DNA of 64,000 nt from Paenibacillus sp. FSL R7-0337 (GTDB lineage Bacteria > Bacillota > Bacilli > Paenibacillales > Paenibacillaceae). The position numbers and the translations under genes were made by a program. Shown here one piece after another: positions 9,436 through 17,756 of this stretch. Position 1 is the stretch's first letter; the number at the start of each line of letters is the position of its first letter. The notes beneath the pieces are model-generated. The model did no database searches. It saw only the letters and a list, made by a program, of their open reading frames with translations, and was not told the DNA's origin. The stretch lies in assembly GCF_037969875.1 (NCBI RefSeq), contig NZ_CP150218.1, positions 2,294,001 through 2,358,000 of the forward strand, given 5' to 3'.

Positions 9436-9621
9436 TAGGTGTATTTGGTACAACTACAAGCGGCCTAAATGACGCGTTAACAGGTTTAAGTGTAGTCTCT
9501 GCAATTAAAAATCCGGGTTTCACCTCCACAGGTACTCTGGTCTGTTTTTAATTGTACAGAATACAGCTCCCACAGCTATTCTGGTTTTGGGCGGTCTTTT
9601 AACTGTACCAAATACATCAAA
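9436..9621. repeat. Dyad module A (51-62-51 architecture)
   Basis: Four dyads of form TG(T/C)A-N5-T(A/G)CA start at 9440, 9491, 9553 and 9604, giving intervals of 51, 62 and 51 bases. Between dyads 2 and 3, TGCAATTAAAAA (9500-9511) is complementary to TTTTTAATTGTA (9545-9556) with one G-T pair. The outer arms TTAGGTGTA and TACATCAAA are also largely complementary. The first hairpin is the weakest in this copy. The last dyad abuts the terminator of the rlmI-like gene. The rest of the 9239-9683 gap holds no recognisable gene. Confidence 0.75.
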
Positions 9622-9646
9622 AAAGAGCCTCTATAAAAGAGACTCT
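9619..9646 (-). terminator. Terminator of the RlmI-like gene
   Basis: On the minus strand, AGAGTCTC (9646-9639) pairs with GAGGCTCT (9631-9624) through 8 base pairs including one G-U, followed by a T run. A 6-bp inverted repeat (ACCGGC/GCCGGT, about 9655-9672) lies between it and the stop codon. Confidence 0.75.
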
Positions 9647-9683
9647 TCCCGTATAACCGGCTGGCCCGCCGGTTCTGACACTT

Positions 9684-11087
9684 CTATTTGCTGCGTACCT
9701 CAAAGATGGCGAACTTCAGATAATGCCCCTCGTCCACCCCGAGAATCTGCGGATGATCCTTGCCTGCGGCCCGCCATTCGATCAGTCTCAGCACCTTGCC
9801 GGCATCCTTGGCTGCTTCCATGATCGTATCGAGGAACAGCTGCGGCTGCATGTGGTACGAACAGCTGGCCGTGACCAGATATCCGCCGTCATTCACCAGC
9901 TTCATGCCCTGCAGATTGATGTCCTTGTACCCGCGAACGGCACCTGCCACTGCGCTTTTGGTCTTGGCAAAAGCAGGAGGGTCCAGAATCACAACATCCC
10001 ATGTGCGGCCGCCACCGGCGGTCATCGGCTTCGCGGTGTCCGCCTTGGCAGCCGGTTTACTTGCGGTTTTCCCTTCTGCCGCTGCTCCGCCCGTAGCGCG
10101 CTCGGTGCGTTCCTCCTGACCCTTGACCTGATTGCGCAGGAAGGCAAATGCATCATCTACCACGAATTCCACCCGGTCACTGAATCCGTTGATCTCCACG
10201 TTGGCCTTTGCGCTCTCGATGGCATGCGCAGACACGTCGAGGCAGGTTACCTTCTTAGCGCCGTATTTGCAGGCATGAAGTGTGAAACTTCCCGTATGCG
10301 CAAAGCATTCCAGCACAGTTGCACCATCCCAGTATGGGAAAGTGACAGGCTTGCCGCTTTTGTTGACCGGCAGCATCTGGAGTGAACCCTCCTCTGTTGC
10401 TACGTTCTGCAGTGTAATTCCGCTGCGCCCGCCCCAGCCCTTCATCAGCGGAGCAATCGATGCCCTGTTCTCCCGCTGATCGAAGAAGTAGCCGGTCTTC
10501 TGCCCCTCTTCAATATCGACGATGACCTTCAGCCCGTTCTCGCTTACGGTAATGTGGCGCGGGCATTCGCCGTAGAGCACACCCGTGGTCTGTTCCAGTC
10601 CCTCCAGCTCACGCACACTGACATCGCTGCGCTCGTAGATGCCGCGCGGCGCCATCACCTGCACCAACGCCTCCACAATCTCGGAGCGGTGCTGATCCAT
10701 AGCCAGTGTCAGCAGCTGCACCACAAGGACTTCACCGAAGCGGTCAATGATCAGCCCCGGCAGAAAATCCGCTTCCCCATAGACCAGACGATAAGCGTCC
10801 GCCCCCGGCAGGAAGCGTTCCCTGTGCCGCAGACAGTCCTCGAACCGCTGTGCAAAAAACGCCGTGTCCATCGCCGCCAGCTTGTGCTGCGACAGAATTC
10901 TCACCCGGATCTGCGAAGCCGGATTGTAATATCCCGTAGCCAGATAACGACCCTGATGAGTCAGAACATCCACCAGTCCGCCTGGCTGCGGATCTCCGTC
11001 TACAGATGCTACTTCACTGGCGAAGACCCATGGGTGGCCCTGTTCTACTCTTTTTTTACGGTTTCGTTCCAGAATTACTGATGCCAA
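9684..11087 (-). CDS. RlmI-like 23S rRNA cytosine-C5 methyltransferase
   Basis: A SAM-dependent methyltransferase of the RlmI/YwbD family, about 467 residues. The N-terminal PUA-like domain (HPWVFASEV) is followed by a Rossmann domain with VLECFAHTGSFTLHACKYGA (SAM site), VVILDPPAFAKTKSA (motif IV) and SCSYHM with the expected Cys. A TTG at 11087 is preferred because GGGAG lies 9 bases upstream; the TTG at 11096 abuts it. A low-complexity insert of about 40 residues rich in Ala, Lys, Thr and Gly interrupts the domain just before motif IV. Expected activity is m5C modification of 23S rRNA. Confidence 0.85.
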   Translation of the reverse strand: MASVILERNRKKRVEQGHPWVFASEVASVDGDPQPGGLVDVLTHQGRYLATGYYNPASQIRVRILSQHKLAAMDTAFFAQRFEDCLRHRERFLPGADAYRLVYGEADFLPGLIIDRFGEVLVVQLLTLAMDQHRSEIVEALVQVMAPRGIYERSDVSVRELEGLEQTTGVLYGECPRHITVSENGLKVIVDIEEGQKTGYFFDQRENRASIAPLMKGWGGRSGITLQNVATEEGSLQMLPVNKSGKPVTFPYWDGATVLECFAHTGSFTLHACKYGAKKVTCLDVSAHAIESAKANVEINGFSDRVEFVVDDAFAFLRNQVKGQEERTERATGGAAAEGKTASKPAAKADTAKPMTAGGGRTWDVVILDPPAFAKTKSAVAGAVRGYKDINLQGMKLVNDGGYLVTASCSYHMQPQLFLDTIMEAAKDAGKVLRLIEWRAAGKDHPQILGVDEGHYLKFAIFEVRSK

Positions 11088-11174
11088 TACCTTCAACTCC
11101 CTATTCTTGTTGCCAGATTAATATACATGTCCTATGCCTGGCGTTCATATATTGGTACAACCCCCGTAAAATAA

Positions 11175-11230
11175 CCCCACAAAGTGAGGCTTTAGCGTAG
11201 GTGATGACTCAGGTACTTTGCGGGGACCCC
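11175..11230. repeat. Long hairpin upstream of the Na/Pi-type gene
   Basis: CCCCACAAAGT (11175-11185) pairs with ACTTTGCGGGG (11215-11225) with one C-A mismatch, around a 29-base loop that contains a smaller TGAG/CTCA pairing; GGGGACCCC follows. It could be a structured leader or a dispersed repeat. No second copy was seen in this window. Confidence 0.5.
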
Positions 11231-11275
11231 GAAACAATATAAATTCTGTTAAGTGGAATCAGCTTTGCCATCCTC

Positions 11276-11354
11276 TCAAGGACGGTACCGTTCAGCGAGA
11301 AATAGAAGGATAAGTTATCGTGTGAAACCTATAATTTCTTATCTTTTCAAAAAG
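11276..11354. repeat. Dispersed repeat R2, copy 1
   Basis: The stretch shares GATAAGTTATCGTGTGAAAC and a following TATAATTTC with 35938-35976. Its left part (GGACGGTAC, then TTCAGCG) matches the reverse strand of 46985-47066. It lies directly upstream of the Na/Pi-type gene and reaches its ribosome binding site. Confidence 0.6.
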
Positions 11355-11366
11355 GAGCTTGTCCTT

Positions 11367-12356
11367 ATGATCCGTGAACTGTTATTCCCTGTCCTCTACG
11401 GTCTTGTCATATTCCTCGCCGGCATGAAGGTGATGGAAGCCTCGCTGTCGCAGCTGGCCGGTCCGCTGCTGAAGCGCAGCCTGCACAAGGCTACCTCCAC
11501 ACCGGCCAAAGGCCTGATCGTCAGTGCCCTGCTGTCGGCGCTGCTGCAGAGCAGCACCGCTGTAACGGTGCTGACCATCGGCATGGTCAATGCCGGGCTG
11601 CTGACCTATGCCCGCACGCTTGGCATTATTCTCGGCAGCAACATCGGCACCTGCTTGACAACGGAGCTGATCAGCCTGCAGATCAGCACACTGGCCGCGC
11701 CGCTGCTGATCGCGGCGCTCTGCCTGTGGGCCGCCGCCGTGATGGCCGGCGAGCTGGCCCCTCAGTCCCGGCGGCTGCTTGAGGCCTGCCGCCGGATCTC
11801 GGGACCGCTGCAGTTCATCTGCCTCGCGGTCACCGGCTTCGCGCTCGTCCTGTGGGGCATCGCGGTCATGCAGTCCATCGGCCCTGCTCTGGAAGGCAGC
11901 GCCCTGTTCAGCTGGTTTCTCGGGCATGCCGCAACCAGCGCACTTTGGGGGCTGGCCGCCGGGGCTGTGCTGACGGCGATGGTGCACAGCAGCGCCGCAG
12001 TTATCGGCATGGCGATGGGCCTCGCTGCCAGCGGCGTGATGCCGCCTGCGCTTGGCATCGCCATCGTCCTCGGCGCGAATATCGGCACCTGCGTCACTGC
12101 CGTCATTGCCGCCATCGGCAGTACGCCTTCCGGCGTATTCGTCGCCTGGTCGCATGTGACACTGAATGTCGGCGGCGCCTTACTCTTTCTGCCCTTCATA
12201 GGGCCGCTGCAATCCCTGTCCGCCTGGATCGGCGGCGGACCTGCCGCCCAGCTCGCCCATGCCCAGACTATTTTCAACGTCGTCTGTTCGCTTGGTGTAC
12301 TGCCGTTATGCTATCTGCGCGTCTGGTCCAGGCTGGAGCAGCGGCTGCAGTCCTAA
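11367..12356 (+). CDS. Na/Pi-cotransporter family membrane protein
   Basis: A 329-residue integral membrane protein of the Na/Pi cotransporter (NptA/YjbB-like) family, which moves phosphate with sodium. The two inverted halves each carry the signature pair: QSSTAVTV with GSNIGTC in the first, and HSSAAVIG with GANIGTC in the second. About eight membrane segments are apparent. The ATG at 11367 has AAGGAG 9 bases upstream; a reading frame from 11253 lacks one. There is no PhoU-like C-terminal domain, so this is the short form. It is transcribed alone between minus-strand genes. Confidence 0.85.
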   Translation: MIRELLFPVLYGLVIFLAGMKVMEASLSQLAGPLLKRSLHKATSTPAKGLIVSALLSALLQSSTAVTVLTIGMVNAGLLTYARTLGIILGSNIGTCLTTELISLQISTLAAPLLIAALCLWAAAVMAGELAPQSRRLLEACRRISGPLQFICLAVTGFALVLWGIAVMQSIGPALEGSALFSWFLGHAATSALWGLAAGAVLTAMVHSSAAVIGMAMGLAASGVMPPALGIAIVLGANIGTCVTAVIAAIGSTPSGVFVAWSHVTLNVGGALLFLPFIGPLQSLSAWIGGGPAAQLAHAQTIFNVVCSLGVLPLCYLRVWSRLEQRLQS

Positions 12357-12472
12357 GTCTTCCAAGAATCGTAATCGCAGTCCTCATTATACTTCAAATC
12401 CGCCGGACAGTACTAATCCAATCTGCAAGGGAAGTATAATCAACAAAGGCGAGATTCACGCAAACCATAGAA

Positions 12473-12503
12473 AAAAGACCTAGGGCACCTTCACCCCAGG
12501 TCT
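12473..12503 (-). terminator. Terminator downstream of the Rpn remnant
   Basis: AGACCT-A-GGG pairs with CCC-C-AGGTCT around an 8-base loop, followed on the minus strand by six T. It probably belonged to the now broken nuclease gene. Confidence 0.75.
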
Positions 12504-12507
12504 ATAT

Positions 12508-12896
12508 TTACATCAGCCTTTTAATTTTATCCAGCGGCAATTCAACAGCTTGGGATACCTCTTCCGGAGAAAATCCATGGAGCAGCAATTTACGGATGAG
12601 CTCCGCCTGACCTTCTTCTTTTCCTTCTTCTTTTCCTTCTTCTTTGCCTTCCTCAATACCTTCGGCTTTGCCATAATCAGCGCCAGCCGTCCCTGATCCA
12701 ATCGTGTCCTGAGCTTGATGAACATTCGCAGGAATTCCCGCCGTACTTCTCTCGCTTCTCTTGTAGTATAACCCATCTTCGCTAATAACGCAGCAGCCAC
12801 TGCATTATCTGAGTCGATGAAACGCCGCCAGTTCTGCTTACGCAGCTCCACCTTAAGGAACTGGAAGCGCAGAATGGAGTGCTCCGGAATAGACAA
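12508..12896 (-). pseudogene. Truncated, frameshifted Rpn-type PD-(D/E)XK nuclease/transposase remnant
   Basis: The readable frame begins HSILRFQFLKVELRKQNWRR and continues DNAVAAALLAKMGYT, typical of the middle of Rpn (recombination-promoting nuclease, PF12784-like) proteins. The catalytic N-terminal domain is missing. After RLALIMA the frame becomes an artificial Lys-rich tail. In another frame the same DNA encodes DYGKAEGIEEGKEEGKEEG, then IRKLLLHGFSPEEVSQAVEL, the usual Rpn C-terminus, ending at a TAA at 12508. The gene thus has a 5' deletion and an internal deletion with frameshift. Family assignment is from recognised sequence style. Confidence 0.75.
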
Positions 12897-12934
12897 AAAA
12901 CCTGCACACCGTCCACATGGACGAATGTACAGGT
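12895..12934 (-). terminator. Terminator of the Ig-like repeat protein gene
   Basis: ACCTG/CAGGT and CGTCC/GGACG form a stem around a short loop, followed on the minus strand by a T run (12895-12900 region), 36 bases past the stop codon. Confidence 0.75.
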
Positions 12935-12970
12935 CTTATTGCGGCCGCTCAAACCGCCGGCAGCATTACA

Positions 12971-15217
12971 CTACTTCACACTAACGGATACGGAGACTGT
13001 CTTGGTTCCCAGTTTTCCTTTAATAGATGCAGTACCTTTGCTCACTGCTGTAATCTGCCCGGCAGCATTCACCTTGGCGACAGCAGGTTTGGAGCTGGTC
13101 CAGACCATGCTTCCTGTGACAACTGCAGTGCGTCCGGTATCATACAGTGCGGTTACCACTACGTTTTTGCCTGCTCCCGGTGCAAGATTCAGCCGGTTCT
13201 CACTGACCGTAAGCTTCATCAGCTTGGGAACAACCGTAATCTTAACCGTCGCCTGAATGCCTTGGTAGGAACCGGTCAGGGTTGTAGTTCCCTCAGCCAG
13301 CGCTTTGACCGAAGTCCCGTTAATGGTGGCCACAGCAGGGTTCGAGGATTCCCAGTTCATTGCACTCGAGAAGTTGGCAGATTTACCGTTTGAAAAGTAT
13401 CCGGTCGCCTTAATGGACTTGGAGGCCTTGATGTTCATTTCCAGCGTTGCCGGGTCCACTACCAGCTTCACGACCTTCTGTGCAATCGTCACCGGAAAAC
13501 TAATTGTCTTATTGGAGTAGGTTCCCTTCAGGGTTGCCGTACCTTTGACCAGTCCCTTAATAGTCTTCACAGTGCTTGTCTGCTTAAGAACAGCATTGCT
13601 GCCGCTCAGCTCCCACTTAATGCTTCCTGATACGTCCAGCTCGTCGCCGTTCTCCAGTACAGCCTGGACAGCAGGCAGCTGCAACTCTTCACCAATGACT
13701 ACACCCAGTGCTTCATCAGGCCCGATCAGGACCAACACTTTATTCTGAACCGTTACGTTAAACTGAACTGTCTTGGACCGGATGGCTGTAGCGGAAGCGG
13801 AGGTCACTTCGCCATTTTTGAGCTTACCGGTCAGGATAGCTGTGCCTGCCTTGCCGCCGACAAACTTTCCGTCCTTGATAGACACAATCTCTTCATTCGC
13901 AGAGGTCCACTCCATCTCATCGCTGATGTCGAGCTTGGTTCCGTCATACTTGGTTCCATTCACTTTCGGCAGGCTGACCGCATCCGCCGTGTATATTTCC
14001 TGCTCCGTCTTCTCCAAGCCCAGCTCAGTCAGGGTCGGATAGACGGTGATCTTGAAGCTTTTGCTGATTCCCAGATAGTTAGCCTTGATGATTGAGGTTC
14101 CTACTGCTTTACCCGTAACAGTGGCATAAGCGTTACCTGCATCTGCCGTATTGGCAGTTACCGTAGCATTCATCAGGTTATCTGAGGTCCAGACTGCGGA
14201 CGCTGTTTCGTTCGAGGTTGAATTGATGGCATTACGCATTTCTGCGGTTACATTCAGACTCTCCCCCAGGAAAAGCGACTGGTCGCCGGCAGGCTTCAGC
14301 ACAAGCGCTTCATATGGCGCACGCACATAGACATCCACCGACTGGGTGACACCCAGATAGCTTGCGGTGATGACCGTTTTACCCACACCCAGGATGGTAA
14401 TCTCGCCGTCTTTAACAGTAGCTACGCTCTCGCTGGAGCTGCTCCATTCCACCTCATTGCCCAAGGTGATCTCCTGACTTGCCGAAGTGGCTTTGGTCTT
14501 GGCGGTCAGCTTGACCGGGTTGTCTCCGACCAGCATTTCCATTTCCTTGACGATGGTGTCTTTCTTGTCTTTCAATACAATAGCGGCATAAGGAAGCTCT
14601 ACTACCGCTTTGATTGTTTCGGTTAATCCTTTGTACTTGGCGGTAATGGTAGCCTTACCTTCACCGACCAGTGTAACCTTGCCTGCAGCAATAGTCAGCA
14701 CACCCGTATTCGAACTGCTCCATTCCGTGTCCTTCGTGACATCCTTCTCCGCAGTGGCCGAAGTTCCGCCGATGGCGGTTGCCGTAACAGACAGCAATTC
14801 CTCTTTGTCGCCTAATTTATAGCTGCCCTCTGTGCTGCGGGTCAATTTCAGTTCCTTGAAGGAATGGGTGACCGATACCTCTACAGAAGCTATCGCATTA
14901 TTGTAGGTTGCTGTGATCATCGCCGTTCCTGCACTTACCGGTTTAAGCTGGCCGTTAAGTACCGTGACCACTTCCTGCTTAGAGGAGGTCCAGGTCGCGG
15001 CTGCCGTTACATCCCGTTTGGACGCGGAGCCCTCTACATTGGCATATACCTTAAGCTGCTTCGGTGACTGGCCCACGGTAAGCTCAACCTTGGCTGCACT
15101 GTCGAATTCAATGGAGATAGTGTCTCCAGCAGCAGCAAAGACGTTTACCGGAAAAGCGGCCACAACGAGCAATATCATAATGAGGAGCGTTTTTGTCATT
15201 TTCCTGTACACGGTCAT
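12971..15217 (-). CDS. Secreted protein with tandem bacterial Ig-like (BIG2) repeats
   Basis: A 748-residue exported protein. A signal peptide (residues 1 to about 30, LLIMILLVVAAFPVNVFAAA) is followed by about eight BIG2-type domains of 75-95 residues. Each is marked by a core such as WTSSKQEVVTV, WSSSNTGVLTI, WSSSSESVATV, WTSANEEIVSI, WESSNPAVATI or WTSSKPAVAKV, followed by GxATIT(A/G)xY. No catalytic domain, LPXTG motif or SLH domain is visible, so it is likely a secreted or loosely wall-associated scaffold. AAGGAG precedes the ATG by 7 bases. The partner and role are unknown. Confidence 0.85.
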   Translation of the reverse strand: MTVYRKMTKTLLIMILLVVAAFPVNVFAAAGDTISIEFDSAAKVELTVGQSPKQLKVYANVEGSASKRDVTAAATWTSSKQEVVTVLNGQLKPVSAGTAMITATYNNAIASVEVSVTHSFKELKLTRSTEGSYKLGDKEELLSVTATAIGGTSATAEKDVTKDTEWSSSNTGVLTIAAGKVTLVGEGKATITAKYKGLTETIKAVVELPYAAIVLKDKKDTIVKEMEMLVGDNPVKLTAKTKATSASQEITLGNEVEWSSSSESVATVKDGEITILGVGKTVITASYLGVTQSVDVYVRAPYEALVLKPAGDQSLFLGESLNVTAEMRNAINSTSNETASAVWTSDNLMNATVTANTADAGNAYATVTGKAVGTSIIKANYLGISKSFKITVYPTLTELGLEKTEQEIYTADAVSLPKVNGTKYDGTKLDISDEMEWTSANEEIVSIKDGKFVGGKAGTAILTGKLKNGEVTSASATAIRSKTVQFNVTVQNKVLVLIGPDEALGVVIGEELQLPAVQAVLENGDELDVSGSIKWELSGSNAVLKQTSTVKTIKGLVKGTATLKGTYSNKTISFPVTIAQKVVKLVVDPATLEMNIKASKSIKATGYFSNGKSANFSSAMNWESSNPAVATINGTSVKALAEGTTTLTGSYQGIQATVKITVVPKLMKLTVSENRLNLAPGAGKNVVVTALYDTGRTAVVTGSMVWTSSKPAVAKVNAAGQITAVSKGTASIKGKLGTKTVSVSVSVK

Positions 15218-15430
15218 CTGTTCTCTCCTTAGACGGTCTGATTATCGGTGGACTTTTTTCCCACTCTCTTCCACTATATCGACAAATCCGGCCCAAGTCT
15301 TTACCCCATTTTCCGTATTTCACGAATCCCGGGCAAATTCAGGACTATGTAACTATATAAAATGCCTCCGCCACTTTTCCCAATCTGTTTTTTTTAAGTC
15401 CTATTTAAATAGCTAATCACGGGATAACGA

Positions 15431-15474
15431 AAAAAAGGATGTCTTCCTGCCGCCGAAGGCACAGAAGACATCCT
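15431..15474 (-). terminator. Terminator of the prmA-rsmE-mtaB operon
   Basis: A perfect 11-bp stem (AGGATGTCTTC at 15436-15446 with GAAGACATCCT at 15464-15474) is followed on the minus strand by a T run. Confidence 0.9.
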
Positions 15475-15490
15475 GTAGCAGTCTGTCCGG

Positions 15491-16825
15491 TCAGGGGGTC
15501 GCCACTGCCCGGCTAACACTAACAAGCTCGCCCCGGCATTCATTCACGCCGGCTTCGGTTACCTTCACCTGGCACAGCTCGCCCTGCAGCGAATCGTCGC
15601 CGCCAAACAGCACCTGGAGATAGTTGTCGCTGAAGCCGTGCTGGACGCTCCGTCCAGCCGAGCCTTTCGCGGCCCGCTCCGGAATGACAGACAGTGTCTG
15701 GCCCACGAAGTGCTTGGCATAGGCCAGTTGCATCTCTTCGGAGAGATCGATCAACTCCTGCACACGTGCATTTTTGATCTCCTCATCCACCTGATTGAGC
15801 ATCCGCGCAGCCGGGGTTCCGGTCCGTTTGGAATACGGGAAGACATGCATCTCCGAATAGTTGACCGCCTTCATAAAGTCATAGCCTGCCCGGAACATCT
15901 CATCCGTCTCACCAGGGAAGCCGACGATCACATCGGTTGTGATCCCCACATCCGGCATGGCCTGACGGATCAGCTGCATTTTGGCAAAATACTCTTCCGT
16001 GGTATACTTCCGGCGCATCGCCTTCAGCACCTCGTTATGACCCGCCTGGAGCGGAATATGCAGATGGCGGCACATCTTGGTGCTGCGGTTCAGCACCTCC
16101 AGCAGCTTCTCGTCAATCTGGCTCGCTTCAATGGAGCTGATGCGGACACGTTCCAGCCCGTCCACCTTATCCAGCTCCCAGAGCAGGTCGGAGAGACGGT
16201 AGTTCTCCAGATCATCCCCGTACCCGCCGGTATGGATGCCGGTAAGCACGAATTCCTTGTATCCGGCCTCCACCAGCTGATGCGCTTGGGCGACAATTGA
16301 TTTCGGATCACGGCTGCGCGAGAGGCCGCGCGACCATGGAATGATGCAGAAGGTGCAGAAGTTGTTGCAGCCATCCTGAATCTTCATGAACGCCCGCGTC
16401 CGGTCAGCGAACCCGGGCACATCCATCTCCTCGAACTCGCGTGTCTTCATAATGTTGCGGACCGCATTGACCGGCTGGCGCGACTCCTGAATATTCTTTA
16501 CATGCGTCATGATCTGCTCCCGGTCCTGGTTGCCGATCACCAGATCGACGCCGGGAATATCGAGAATCTCTCCCGGTGAGGTCTGCGCGTAGCAGCCGGT
16601 AACCGCTACGATAGCGTCAGGATTGCGGCGGACCGCCCGGCGGATCATCTGCCGGCTTTTTTTGTCGCCTGTATTGGTCACCGTACAGGTATTGATCAGA
16701 TAGACATCGGCAGAACCCTCGAAATCTACCTGCTCGTATCCATCATTCTTAAAGAGCTGCCAGATGGCCTCGGTATCATAGAAATTGACTTTGCAGCCCA
16801 GTGTATAAAAAGCTACAGATGGCAT
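15491..16825 (-). CDS. mtaB: tRNA t6A37 methylthiotransferase
   Basis: A 444-residue radical SAM methylthiotransferase that converts t6A37 to ms2t6A37 in tRNAs reading ANN codons. The N-terminal UPF0004 domain supplies cluster ligands C11, C47 and C78. The radical SAM CxxxCxxC motif is C153, C157 and C160 (DGCNNFCTFCIIPW). A C-terminal TRAM domain of about 60 residues follows. The gene starts 3 bases after the rsmE stop, and its GGGAGGAG ribosome binding site overlaps the end of rsmE. The position at the end of the dnaJ-prmA-rsmE-mtaB series matches other Firmicutes. Confidence 0.96.
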   Translation of the reverse strand: MPSVAFYTLGCKVNFYDTEAIWQLFKNDGYEQVDFEGSADVYLINTCTVTNTGDKKSRQMIRRAVRRNPDAIVAVTGCYAQTSPGEILDIPGVDLVIGNQDREQIMTHVKNIQESRQPVNAVRNIMKTREFEEMDVPGFADRTRAFMKIQDGCNNFCTFCIIPWSRGLSRSRDPKSIVAQAHQLVEAGYKEFVLTGIHTGGYGDDLENYRLSDLLWELDKVDGLERVRISSIEASQIDEKLLEVLNRSTKMCRHLHIPLQAGHNEVLKAMRRKYTTEEYFAKMQLIRQAMPDVGITTDVIVGFPGETDEMFRAGYDFMKAVNYSEMHVFPYSKRTGTPAARMLNQVDEEIKNARVQELIDLSEEMQLAYAKHFVGQTLSVIPERAAKGSAGRSVQHGFSDNYLQVLFGGDDSLQGELCQVKVTEAGVNECRGELVSVSRAVATP

Positions 16826-16828
16826 GAT

Positions 16829-17593
16829 TTAAGCTCCTCCCATTTCTCCGGATTCATATAAAATACAGGCGGCGGCAACCATACCTGCGGTTTCACAGCG
16901 CAGAATACGCGGCCCCAGCCCGACAGAGACTGCTCCGGCCTCCTCAGCCAGCCGGCATTCCTCCATACTGAAGCCGCCCTCTGGCCCTACAACGATCAGC
17001 ACCTTGGCCGCAGCCTCCTGCGGAAGCGATGCCAGCCATGGCGCGGCTGCGCTGCGAAGCTGGAGACCCTCTTCCTTCTCATAGCAGAAATAGACGGCAT
17101 CATAGCCGCTGAAGCTCTGGAGCAGCTGCTTCCAGCTAAGCGGTGAATGCACCTGCGGAACAATATTCCGGTGCGCCTGTTCAGCAGCCTCCTTGCAGAT
17201 TTTGCGCCAGCGCTCTACCCGCTTACTCTCCTTGCGCTCATCGTACTGCACGATGGTCCGCTCTGAGAGGAACGGCATGAAGGCTACAGCCCCGATCTCC
17301 GTGCATTTCTGAATGACTGTCTCCAGCTTGTCCCCTTTGGGCAGGCTCTGGGCGACGGTAATCTGGATGCGCGGCTCATGAGTCATGGCCAGAGGCTCCA
17401 GTATGCTCACGGTGACCAGGCCGATCTCGATTTCAGCGATCTCAGCCAGTGCTTCACGGGACACGCCGTCGCTGACGATCAGCTTATCCCCGGCCTTGCC
17501 GCGCATGACCTTGGCAATATGGCGGGCGTCTTCACCGTCAATGCTAACCTTGTCTTGTCCGAACTGTGCCGGAGTTACGAAATAACGCTGCAT
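16829..17593 (-). CDS. rsmE: 16S rRNA (uracil-1498-N3)-methyltransferase
   Basis: A 254-residue SPOUT-class methyltransferase that methylates U1498 of 16S rRNA. An N-terminal PUA-like part (GEDARHIAKVMRGKAGD) is followed by the knotted domain with IVVGPEGGFSMEECRLAEEAG and VGLGPRILRCETAGMVA, the SAM-binding knot. Length is usual for the family. It sits between a site-2 protease gene and mtaB, in the conserved prmA-rsmE-mtaB order. Confidence 0.96.
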   Translation of the reverse strand: MQRYFVTPAQFGQDKVSIDGEDARHIAKVMRGKAGDKLIVSDGVSREALAEIAEIEIGLVTVSILEPLAMTHEPRIQITVAQSLPKGDKLETVIQKCTEIGAVAFMPFLSERTIVQYDERKESKRVERWRKICKEAAEQAHRNIVPQVHSPLSWKQLLQSFSGYDAVYFCYEKEEGLQLRSAAAPWLASLPQEAAAKVLIVVGPEGGFSMEECRLAEEAGAVSVGLGPRILRCETAGMVAAACILYESGEMGGA

Positions 17594-17756
17594 CTCTCAT
17601 CCTCATCCTGTCCGTTATTCAGCGTAAAAGCGGCGTAGTCCCCGTCAAATCAGGTCCCGGCCGCCGCTTCACACGTATCATTCATCTACTTAATAATCAC
17701 ATTATATTCTACAACGTTTGCCATGCACTGAACAGTCCCTGTCCATACTGCTCTGC

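Noticed and set aside
12590..12640. Lys-rich repeat (KKKEKKKEKKK) as a real C-terminal tail
   Set aside because: The same DNA read in another frame gives the normal EEGKEEG tail of Rpn-type proteins, so the Lys tail is a frameshift artefact.
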